A DNA stretch of 64,000 bases from Phycisphaerae bacterium (GTDB lineage Bacteria > Planctomycetota > Phycisphaerae > UBA1845). Below are positions 55,126 to 64,000 of this stretch, piece by piece. Where the stretch lies: assembly GCA_028289375.1 (NCBI GenBank), contig JANQQK010000005.1, positions 32,042 to 96,041 of the forward strand, written 5' to 3'. The position numbers and the translations under genes were made by a program. The notes below the pieces were generated by a model. That model worked only from the letters and a program-made list of their open reading frames with translations. It had not been told where the DNA came from and did not search any database. Positions within the stretch are counted from its first letter, which is position 1, and every line of letters begins with the position of its first letter.

Positions 55126-57585
55126 ATGCGTATGAGGTGGAGTGTCAGTTTCGCCATCGCAGGAATCATCTTCGTCGCGGCTCCAGCTTACGGCGGCTAT
55201 CAGGTGCCGCCCAAGGCCATCGCGGAGATTGTGGATGCTCCGCCGACGCCGTGGGTCTACTTCAGCCCGGATCGCCGCACGATGCTCATCGCGGAAGTCC
55301 CGAACCTGCCGTCCATCGAGGAAGTCGCCCAGCCGGAGCTGCGTCTAGCGGGCCTGCGTATCAATCCGACAACCAACGACCGCGCCAGGATGCGATATGC
55401 GAAAGGATTCTCCTTCCGTTCTGTCGATGGTGACGTGGAACGACCTGTAACTGGCTTGCCCTCGGATGTCGGAATCAGGTCGATGCAGTTCTCGCCGAAT
55501 GGCAGGTCCATCGCGTTTGTTGTGTCGAGGAAGGACCGTCTGGAGGCATGGACGGCTGATGTGCAAAGTGGTGTCGCCCGGCGGTTGCTGAGTCGGCCAG
55601 TCAATGGTGTATACGGCGCACCACTTTCGTGGATGCCCGACAGTCGGTCCTTGCTGGTCAAGGCGCTTCCGGACGGACGCGCCGCAATTCCGGCGGAACC
55701 AGCCGTACCTTCCGGGCCGATCATCCAGGAGAATATCGGCAAGAAGGCGGCTGCAAGAACGTACCAGGATCTTCTCAAGAACGCCCACGACGAGCAGATG
55801 TTCGAGCATGTGGCCACATCTGAGGCGCTCATCGTGTCGCTTGACGGAAAAGTGACATCACTCGGAATTCGGGGGATCATCGCCCAGTTGTCACCGTCGC
55901 CCAACGGCGCGTACGTGCTTTCGAGGGTCATCCATCGTCCGTTTTCCTATCTTGTTCCCGTGAGTCGATTCCCTGTGCGAATTGACGTGCGCGACCGGGT
56001 GGGCAAGGTCGTGGCCACCGTCGCCGAACTTCCGCTTGCAGAGGATGTTCCGATCGGCTTCGCCTCCGCCAGGCTCGGTCCGCGATCCGTCTCCTGGCGC
56101 GCGGATGCACCAGCACAGCTGTACTGGGTCGAAGCACGGGATGGCGGCGACCCGAAGAAGCAGGTCGACGTACGCGATCAGGTCATCAGTTGGAACGCGC
56201 CGTTCGACGGCCCCAGAGTCGACGTGATCGGCCTGGGGGATCGATTCTCCGGAATCACATGGGGTGACGATGGGGTTGCGTTTGTGTCGAGTTGGTGGTG
56301 GAAGAACCGCAATGAGAAGACCTGGGTGATCAACCCCTCGGATCCGCAGGTCAAACCGCAGCTCTTGTGGGATCGTTCGTGGGAGGATCGGTACAACGAT
56401 CCAGGTTCCCCTGTGATGACCCCGACGGCAACGGGGCGCAGCGTTATGATCGTGGCCGGAAACGGCGAGGACATTTACCTCAGAGGCCAGGGGGCGTCGC
56501 CGGAAGGAAACCGCCCGTTTCTGGATCGGATGAATATTCGGTCACGCACAGTGACGCGACTCTGGCGCTCCGAGGCACCACACTACGAAAGCATGTCCGC
56601 GTTTCTCGATGTCGACGGCGGGAAGATCATCACACGACGAGAATCGAAAACAGAGCCCCCCAACTACTTCATTCGCGATCTCGCAAACGGGAATCTCAAG
56701 CAGATGACCCGTTTTCCGAATCCCACGCCACAGTTCGCAGGTGTCCAGAAGGAGATGATCCGTTACCAACGCGATGACGGGGTGAAGCTGAATGGCACGC
56801 TGTACCTGCCCGACGGGTATGATGCCACCAAGGGACCGCTGCCCGTTCTCATGTGGGCCTATCCGCAGGAGTTCAAGAGTGCGGATGCGGCTGGGCAGGT
56901 CACAGATTCACCCCATCGATTCGTCCGTGCTTCGTTGTATGGTGCGCTGCCATGGCTGACACAAGGCTTCGCGGTTCTGGATGATCCCTCGCTTCCGATC
57001 ATCGGCGAGAATGACGAGGAGCCGAATGATACGTATGTCAAACAACTCGTTGCCGGAGCACAGGCCGCTGTCGATGAGTTGGTGCGTCGCGGGGTCGGCG
57101 ACCGGGACCGGATGGCCATTGGCGGGCATTCGTACGGTGCGTTCATGACCGCCAACCTTTTGGCACACTGTGACCTCTTCAGCGCGGGCATCGCACGGAG
57201 CGGCGCGTACAATCGCACTTTGACACCCTTCGGCTTCCAGTCTGAGGAACGAACATTCTGGGAATCACCGGAAATCTATTTCGAAATGTCGCCGTTCATG
57301 CACGTGGACGACATCAACGAGCCGATCCTTCTCATCCACGGCGAAGCCGACAACAACTCCGGCACATTCCCGATGCAGAGCGAACGCTTCTACAACGCGC
57401 TCAAGGGACATGGCGCGACCGCAAAGCTCGTCATGCTCCCGCATGAAAGCCATGGCTATCGAGCGCGGGAATCCGTATTGCACATGCTTTATGAGATGAA
57501 TGCGTGGCTCGAGAAGTACGTCAAGAGTGTTCCGACGACTTCTCAACCCTCGTCCACGCCGCCAAAGCCCGAGGATCGTTTGTAG
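55126..57585 (+). CDS. S9-family serine peptidase, glutamyl-endopeptidase-like
   Basis: 819 residues; AAGGAG eight bases upstream. Signal peptide at 1-22 (IIFVAAPAYGG). A beta-propeller lies at about 40-540, then the alpha/beta-hydrolase domain with catalytic Ser669 in GGHSYGAFMTA, Asp742 in HGEADNNSGTFPMQS and His776 in ESHGYRARES. Length and the EADNNSGTFPMQS and HGYRARES motifs resemble the chloroplast glutamyl endopeptidase (S9D) group. Secreted, probably periplasmic peptide degradation; cleavage after Glu is inference. Confidence 0.88.
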   Translation: MRMRWSVSFAIAGIIFVAAPAYGGYQVPPKAIAEIVDAPPTPWVYFSPDRRTMLIAEVPNLPSIEEVAQPELRLAGLRINPTTNDRARMRYAKGFSFRSVDGDVERPVTGLPSDVGIRSMQFSPNGRSIAFVVSRKDRLEAWTADVQSGVARRLLSRPVNGVYGAPLSWMPDSRSLLVKALPDGRAAIPAEPAVPSGPIIQENIGKKAAARTYQDLLKNAHDEQMFEHVATSEALIVSLDGKVTSLGIRGIIAQLSPSPNGAYVLSRVIHRPFSYLVPVSRFPVRIDVRDRVGKVVATVAELPLAEDVPIGFASARLGPRSVSWRADAPAQLYWVEARDGGDPKKQVDVRDQVISWNAPFDGPRVDVIGLGDRFSGITWGDDGVAFVSSWWWKNRNEKTWVINPSDPQVKPQLLWDRSWEDRYNDPGSPVMTPTATGRSVMIVAGNGEDIYLRGQGASPEGNRPFLDRMNIRSRTVTRLWRSEAPHYESMSAFLDVDGGKIITRRESKTEPPNYFIRDLANGNLKQMTRFPNPTPQFAGVQKEMIRYQRDDGVKLNGTLYLPDGYDATKGPLPVLMWAYPQEFKSADAAGQVTDSPHRFVRASLYGALPWLTQGFAVLDDPSLPIIGENDEEPNDTYVKQLVAGAQAAVDELVRRGVGDRDRMAIGGHSYGAFMTANLLAHCDLFSAGIARSGAYNRTLTPFGFQSEERTFWESPEIYFEMSPFMHVDDINEPILLIHGEADNNSGTFPMQSERFYNALKGHGATAKLVMLPHESHGYRARESVLHMLYEMNAWLEKYVKSVPTTSQPSSTPPKPEDRL

Positions 57586-57714
57586 GAGGATTCCCCTTCG
57601 GTGACGGCATGAACGTTGGTGATGCAGGTCGCATCCATGCGTGTCTTCGCGGGGTCGGTATCAACATGTGACACGTGCAATAGCTGACGCCAGCCGCGCG
57701 TTGTTGGGTGCGCT

Positions 57715-58257
57715 CTATTTCTTCTTCGGGCGGAACGAGACAAGTCGGGACGCGTCGGTCTCGATAAATGGGCCACCGATCAGGTCGATGCAGTACGGGA
57801 TTGCCGGGAAGACGGCATCGAGGCACTCGCGAATCGCCTTTGGCTGACCGGGGAGGTTGACGATCAAGCCGTTTGTACGGATGGCCGCCGTTTGGCGTGA
57901 GAGAATCGCGGTTGGCACAGCCTTGAGTGATTCGAGTCGCATGAGTTCGCCAAAACCGGGCATCAGCTTATGGGCAACCGCTTCGGTCGCTTCCGGTGTC
58001 ACGTCGCGCTTGGCTGGCCCCGTCCCCCCCGTGGTGATGACAAGGCAGCATTTCTCATCGTCGCACATCCTGATAAGGGCCGACTCGATGGTGGCCTGAT
58101 CGTCGGGGATGATTTCCACAACAGCGTCCCATGGGGAAGTGAGGACTTCGGACAGGTACTCCTGAATCGCCGGCCCGCCGCGATCTTCGTACTCGCCGCG
58201 GCTGGCTCGGTCTGAAACGACGAGGATCCCGATGCGGGCGTTTGCTTTTGCGTCCAT
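57715..58257 (-). CDS. mog: Molybdopterin adenylyltransferase
   Basis: 180 residues; purine-rich GGGGAG upstream. Motifs are GILVVSDRASRGEYEDRGGP, LVITTGGTGPAKRDVTPEA and GLIVNLPGQPKAIRECLDAV, typical of MogA/MoaB. It adenylates molybdopterin before metal insertion. It stands apart from other moa/moe genes. The MoaB paralogue is a possible alternative; TGPAKRDVTPEA favours Mog. Confidence 0.9.
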   Translation of the reverse strand: MDAKANARIGILVVSDRASRGEYEDRGGPAIQEYLSEVLTSPWDAVVEIIPDDQATIESALIRMCDDEKCCLVITTGGTGPAKRDVTPEATEAVAHKLMPGFGELMRLESLKAVPTAILSRQTAAIRTNGLIVNLPGQPKAIRECLDAVFPAIPYCIDLIGGPFIETDASRLVSFRPKKK

Positions 58258-58461
58258 TGGTCAACTCCCCTTGATTGATCGATATCCGCTGTTTGACGTA
58301 TGGAGACCATCCGCATCGACCCATCAGGTCAATCTCTGCTGACTCACCGATGTTGTTCGCGATGCTGTGTGCCCATTCTAAGCACGCTGTCAAACGTGCG
58401 CCAATTGCCTCGTTGCACTCCACAGCGTCAGGCTGCGCTGCATGCGCGTTGATGTGCGGTA

Positions 58462-59304
58462 TCAGAATTCCGGCTCGGGTGGGAACAGGGCGTCGCGATT
58501 GGCGATCAACTCCTCGCACGTGTCGATCTCGTCCGACAGCGGAATGAGAATGATCGGACTGAGGCCGAGATCGTCCCATTGGTCGGGGTTGTTGGGTACG
58601 TTCAGCAGGTCGAGCGATGCGTCGATGACCAGTTGCTCTGAATCGTCGATCACGCTGCCGCGCAGGCTGCCGTCGGAGAAGAGTGTCATGTCGTTCTGAA
58701 AAATCTCACGACGCGCGATGTAGATCTCACCTTCGATCAGGCCGAACAGGTTCACGAACACAGTGACGCCCGGTCTGCCATCGTTGTCGTCGTCATTGAT
58801 CAGCGGATTGTCGGGGTCCATGGACAGCGGCTGATCCGGATCGCCGTCGATGCCGATCAATGTGGGCGTGGCGGGTCGAAAAATACGCCACGCCCCGTCC
58901 TCCATGCGAAGGTCGACAATGGCGCTTCGCGGCCGAATCGCCTGCGTGGCTGCATCGGGGAATCTTGTGACGAAATCCTGGTTGGCTTTGTATGTCGCGC
59001 GGCAGAAGCGGTCGATTTCGACAAGCTCACCATCTTCGATGACGAACTCGGTAAAGCCATAGGAAATCACAAACGTCGAGAGCGGCCCATTGGGCGTCAG
59101 ACCATCGTAGGCGACGATGTCGTAGTGGCCATAGCGTCCGGCGATCGCCTGCATGGCGTCCGCCCTGTTGGCCGGCGCGACCCAGTCGGGATCATTGGCC
59201 GGTGTCTCATAGAGTGGACTGTTCGGCCACGGCAGGGGATTCGAGCAGCCTGTAATGCCCAGTAGGAAACCGATGATGACGGTGGTTCCCCGCCGATGCG
59301 CCAT
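58462..59304 (-). CDS. Putative lipoprotein, unknown
   Basis: 280 residues from an ATG 23 bases downstream of the radical SAM gene stop. Lipobox GITGC (Cys20). The body includes RYGHYDIVAYDGLTPNGPLS, FVIEDGELVEIDRFCRATYK and a calcium-loop-like DNDGRPGVTVFV, and ends with Glu/Pro. No family recognised. Possibly in the same transcript as the radical SAM gene. Confidence 0.7.
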   Translation of the reverse strand: MAHRRGTTVIIGFLLGITGCSNPLPWPNSPLYETPANDPDWVAPANRADAMQAIAGRYGHYDIVAYDGLTPNGPLSTFVISYGFTEFVIEDGELVEIDRFCRATYKANQDFVTRFPDAATQAIRPRSAIVDLRMEDGAWRIFRPATPTLIGIDGDPDQPLSMDPDNPLINDDDNDGRPGVTVFVNLFGLIEGEIYIARREIFQNDMTLFSDGSLRGSVIDDSEQLVIDASLDLLNVPNNPDQWDDLGLSPIILIPLSDEIDTCEELIANRDALFPPEPEF

Positions 59305-59327
59305 CCGTAATGCTGCCACCGCGATTC

Positions 59328-61172
59328 CTATACCGACGCCGGCACGGGCGGCTGGATGATCGGCAGACTGAGCGAAGGCGTGTGCTCGACGGCCCAGCTG
59401 ATCTCCTCGCCGGTTTCGACGTTGACCATCGGAATGCGTGCATCCTGCAAACCGTCGTAGACCTCGATCGGGCCTTTCTTCAGCTTGCGTGCCCACTTCC
59501 ACAACTGCGGCACCGTGATGACCAGGCCCATCTGACCGAGGCATTGGTTGCCCAGCCGTGCCCACTTGAATCCCTTGCGGTCAAACAGGACGCGCATCAT
59601 GTTGATCGGGTTGTAGAACCGGGCATAGGCGCGAAGCACGTTGATCTGTCGCGTCCACGGTGTCTCGTGCTTCGATGCGACCACGTGGTTGCCATCGAGG
59701 AACGCCTGCGGAACAGGCTCGCCGCCGACCGTCTTATACAGGATGCGATCCTTGGCAGCCGGTTCGATGTCTCGTGTGCCGATGGCCGGACCGAGATACG
59801 TGCACTGGTAGCTGACGGCGCCATGCTTGAACAGGTATTCCGCCTGGTTGAGCACGCCGCTGAGATCACCCTTGGGACTCCTGAGCGGCTGCGTGTCGCT
59901 GTGAATCATCATGACCATCGGCTTGATGCCGATGTCGTGCAGGCGCTCGAACATGGCCTCGGTCTTGCCGACCGTCTGACCCTTGTTGATCAGGTTGGCG
60001 GTGATGTCCTCGATGCCAAACCAAATCGCCTTGAGTCCGCCCTTGCGACAGAGGGGCAGAATGTCCTCATTCGCATGCACGTCGAACTCGGTGGCTTCGG
60101 TGTAGAAGTTGATCCGCTCGCCGAGCGGTTCACCCTGCGACGTTGTCTTGGCCATCTCGGTCATTAAGTCGATGACGGTACTGCGGTCATTGAAGAAGTT
60201 ATCGTCGGTGCTGAAGAAGTGGCGGATGCCGAACGCCTCGTGAATGTGCTTGACTTCGGCGGCGATGCGCTGCGGGCTTTTGAATCGCCACGTGCGCTGG
60301 TTGACCGCCGGAATCGGACAGAACGAGCAGTTGAACTTGCAGCCATGTGTCGTGATGACCGAACTGATCGGCGACTCCCACGCCACCTTGCGGTGATGCA
60401 GCGGCTTGTCCTTAAGTTGTGTGCCCTTGTGCGTTGGCTCGAGCAGGCGATAACCCGCGTCGGGCATTGGCATTTCATCGAGATCGCGCAGCAGACGCTG
60501 AACGCCAGTGTTCAACGCGATCGGGCGATCCGGCGGGCTGTCGGGCGACAGGTAAACAACGCCTGGCACCTTGTTGAGCGCACCGTTGAAACGTGCGCGT
60601 TCAAAGGCGGAACGCATGGATTCATCGCCCTGACGCTCAGCCAGAATCGTCTGCATCAAATCGAGCAGCACGAATGACTCGCCCGTCACGGAGCAATCGG
60701 CACCAACCCCACGCTGACCATCCAGCTCGAAGAAGTCCGCCGGTTCGTAGATCGCTTTGGGACCGCCGGCAATGATCAGTGGCCGATCGTCGCCAAGCGT
60801 GCAGGCATCCTTGACGAGATCGTAGGCGCGTTCCGAGTGCACCTGCATCGATGAAACCAGCAGCATGTCGAGCGGCTTGCCGTCGAGAATGGCTTCGCTG
60901 GGTTTGAAGTTCGGCGTCGACTGCTGCAGCACGATGCGGATGTTCTTGAACCCGCTCTCGTACAGCACCTCGCCAATGGTCCGCACCGAACAGGGGGCCA
61001 TCCGGTTGTCGGCGTACCAGAAGGGCAGCAGGTGCGTGCGTTTGTCGAAAGCGTAGACGATGCCAATGCGAATATCGTGGGCCGACTTTTCCCCCCGCAG
61101 CTTCTCCATCACTTTCGTGTAGGTGCCGTCGGGCAGGTACTTGTCGTTGTTTGCGCGTTTGGGCAGTTCCAT
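59328..61172 (-). CDS. B12-binding-domain radical SAM protein
   Basis: 614 residues. N-terminal cobalamin-binding-like domain (RIGIVYAFDKRTHLLPFWYA, then MLLVSSMQVHSERAYDL) at about 30-150, then radical SAM site GCKFNCSFCPIPAVNQRTWR (C-x3-C-x2-C) at about residue 290, with FFSTDDNFFNDRSTVIDLMT and GLKAIWFGIEDITANLINKG downstream. Such proteins methylate or rearrange unactivated carbons. Subtype and substrate are unknown. A lipoprotein gene follows by 23 bases. Confidence 0.85.
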   Translation of the reverse strand: MELPKRANNDKYLPDGTYTKVMEKLRGEKSAHDIRIGIVYAFDKRTHLLPFWYADNRMAPCSVRTIGEVLYESGFKNIRIVLQQSTPNFKPSEAILDGKPLDMLLVSSMQVHSERAYDLVKDACTLGDDRPLIIAGGPKAIYEPADFFELDGQRGVGADCSVTGESFVLLDLMQTILAERQGDESMRSAFERARFNGALNKVPGVVYLSPDSPPDRPIALNTGVQRLLRDLDEMPMPDAGYRLLEPTHKGTQLKDKPLHHRKVAWESPISSVITTHGCKFNCSFCPIPAVNQRTWRFKSPQRIAAEVKHIHEAFGIRHFFSTDDNFFNDRSTVIDLMTEMAKTTSQGEPLGERINFYTEATEFDVHANEDILPLCRKGGLKAIWFGIEDITANLINKGQTVGKTEAMFERLHDIGIKPMVMMIHSDTQPLRSPKGDLSGVLNQAEYLFKHGAVSYQCTYLGPAIGTRDIEPAAKDRILYKTVGGEPVPQAFLDGNHVVASKHETPWTRQINVLRAYARFYNPINMMRVLFDRKGFKWARLGNQCLGQMGLVITVPQLWKWARKLKKGPIEVYDGLQDARIPMVNVETGEEISWAVEHTPSLSLPIIQPPVPASV

Positions 61173-61690
61173 GCGAACCTCAAATCATGTGGTTACGAGC
61201 AACCCGGGAAGCTCCAGAAATACGAATCTGCTCGATGTCGCGAATCGCGCGACGATGGATCGATATGCAACGCCTCCCTGACTGGCAAGAGCGGTCAACC
61301 CTGACCGCGTATTAAAATGAGCCCCATGCAATGGGGAGATAATTTACCGGCCAAACCGTAAGGCTAACCTAACGGCGTGGGGCGTCAAGGAAAATGCGGG
61401 TTCGTTCGCACAATTCGCAGGGGTTCAGGATTCCTGTAAACACTTTTCAAGAAAAGGCTTAGCGTGGGAGCGGCATGCGGGGAGGGCAGCGACTAGCGCT
61501 TCGATCGGCGCGGCTGCACGCATACTTGCAGTTCCCACGTCAGAACGACGACGGCACGCGTTGGCCAAAGTTGCGTCATGGCGGAGTGTCTTGGGCTTCG
61601 AATCGGGTCGTCGTGGTCATGTCCGATAATCTTTTTCTGGACAGTGTCAAATTCTGGACGAATTCCAACTTTGCGCTATCATCCACACGA
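61173..61690. other. Divergent intergenic region with DtxR-box-like site
   Basis: About 520 bases between the radical SAM gene and furA. GGCTAACCTAA (61362-61372) matches the right half of the DtxR/IdeR box, with a poor left half (about 14 of 19 overall). CTTTTC-AA-GAAAAG (61443-61456) is a small palindrome. No gene was seen; an ATG at 61619 is a possible long furA start. Confidence 0.4.
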
Positions 61691-61691
61691 A
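61655..61691 (+). promoter_or_regulatory. furA promoter, possibly giving leaderless mRNA
   Basis: TGGACG (61655-61660), a 16-base spacer and TATCAT (61677-61682) put the transcription start at or next to the ATG at 61691. AATTC-TGGAC-GAATT (61650-61664) is an inverted repeat overlapping the -35 and could be an autoregulatory site. Mycobacterial furA is also reported to start without a leader. Confidence 0.45.
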
Positions 61692-62161
61692 TGGACGGTG
61701 GACCAGCAAACTTGCTTCGCGAACTCGGCGTGCAGGTGACCGCCCAACGGCTGGCGGTCATGGAGGCGGTTTCGCGCCGACCTCACGCGACGGCCGACGG
61801 CGTGGCGGAGGAGGTTCGCGGTGTCATTGGCACGATATCGAGACAGGCGGTCTATGATGCGCTGGGCGTTCTCGTGGAGAAGGGGCTTATTCGTCGAATC
61901 CAGCCCGCGCGTTCTCCGGCGTTGTACGAAGATCGCGTCAGCGACAACCACCACCATCTGATTTGCAGAATCTGTGGGAAGACCGTCGATGTCGATTGTG
62001 CGGTTGGCCATGCGCCCTGTCTGACACCGTCAGACGCGAGGGGCTTTGAAGTCGACGAGGCTGAAGTGATCTTCTGGGGCACGTGTCCCGATTGCCTCGC
62101 GAATGAGCATCGGGTGGGCGAAGACGATGGCAGCGCGCTCTCAGGGCAGAAGAACAAATAA
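61691..62161 (+). CDS. furA: FurA/CatR-type peroxide-sensing regulator
   Basis: 156 residues from ATG 61691 (ATG 61619 would add 24). Winged-helix part [40 protein letters not shown]. Metal sites: [19 protein letters not shown] and GTCPDC. The run DNHHH...CRICG...[16 protein letters not shown]...[16 protein letters not shown] is close to mycobacterial FurA, the repressor of katG. The next gene is katG, the same order as in mycobacteria, so peroxide-dependent control of katG is likely. Confidence 0.92.
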   Translation: MDGGPANLLRELGVQVTAQRLAVMEAVSRRPHATADGVAEEVRGVIGTISRQAVYDALGVLVEKGLIRRIQPARSPALYEDRVSDNHHHLICRICGKTVDVDCAVGHAPCLTPSDARGFEVDEAEVIFWGTCPDCLANEHRVGEDDGSALSGQKNK

Positions 62162-62169
62162 CAGGCTAA

Positions 62170-64000
<1,831 letters not shown>

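Noticed and set aside
54687..55433. Plus-strand 248-residue frame between tRNA-Cys and the protease
   Set aside because: Overlaps the protease start out of frame and has Arg/Ser-rich nonsense composition.

Overview
The window (about 60% GC, no rRNA, phage, IS or CRISPR seen) looks like chromosomal DNA of a Planctomycetota bacterium, most likely class Phycisphaerae. The clues are a PEP-CTERM protein with a PAPG-type tail, exosortase-like genes, a thrombospondin type 3 (calcium-binding) repeat protein, an EF-hand/dockerin-like C-terminus on a TPR lipoprotein, two small membrane proteins with a C-x2-C-x-Y-x-L-x-G-L ... CPECG zinc ribbon, and futalosine-pathway menaquinone synthesis (mqnE). The taxonomic call is inference from gene content.

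Layout. 1-7750 (+): end of an exopolysaccharide / exosortase-associated glycan operon (O-antigen-ligase-like protein cut by the window edge, two GT4 glycosyltransferases, an asparagine-synthase-type amidotransferase, an unknown Trp/Cys-rich protein, a long VanZ-like membrane protein). 7771-11788 (-): a secreted calcium-repeat protein, then an anti-sigma / ECF sigma / lipoprotein operon. 12187-18456 (+): mqnE, then the conserved stress trio prkA-yeaH(yhbH)-spoVR. 18610-19974 (+): a lipoprotein that may be split by a frameshift, and a zinc-ribbon membrane protein. 20010-22361 (-): hemC-hemB-tadA. 22434-28291 (+): exosortase-like gene plus a membrane partner, then a Tad/Flp-type secretin, a CpaD-like lipoprotein and a TadD-like TPR lipoprotein. 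28466-31258 (+): FtsK with a very acidic tail. 31289-35509 (-): M50 protease, feoAB with a palindromic operator candidate, an HU/IHF protein and a small lipoprotein. 35733-39266 (+): leucyl aminopeptidase, rmuC and a toxin-antitoxin pair. 39273-44738 (-): lipoprotein, mutS and a second copy of the exosortase-like/partner pair, divergent from a PEP-CTERM gene at 45051. 45828-50313 (+): hpt, a PH-domain membrane protein, and a GCS2-CBS ligase overlapping an AstE/AspA-type metallohydrolase. 50488-54334: a DUF1579-type lipoprotein (-), a tandem USP protein plus NhaD-type antiporter, a second zinc-ribbon protein and tRNA-Cys (+). 55126-57585 (+): S9 glutamyl-endopeptidase-like protease. 57715-61172 (-): mog, a lipoprotein and a B12-binding radical SAM protein. 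61691-64000 (+): furA-katG, with katG cut by the right edge.

The most interesting signal is the two-gene module found twice (22434-23887 and 43237-44738): a small exosortase/archaeosortase-like protein with identical spacing of its putative Cys, Arg and His catalytic residues in both copies, followed with a 4-base ATGA overlap by a membrane protein that shares a conserved block in both copies. One copy faces a PEP-CTERM substrate gene, the other sits before a Tad secretin locus.
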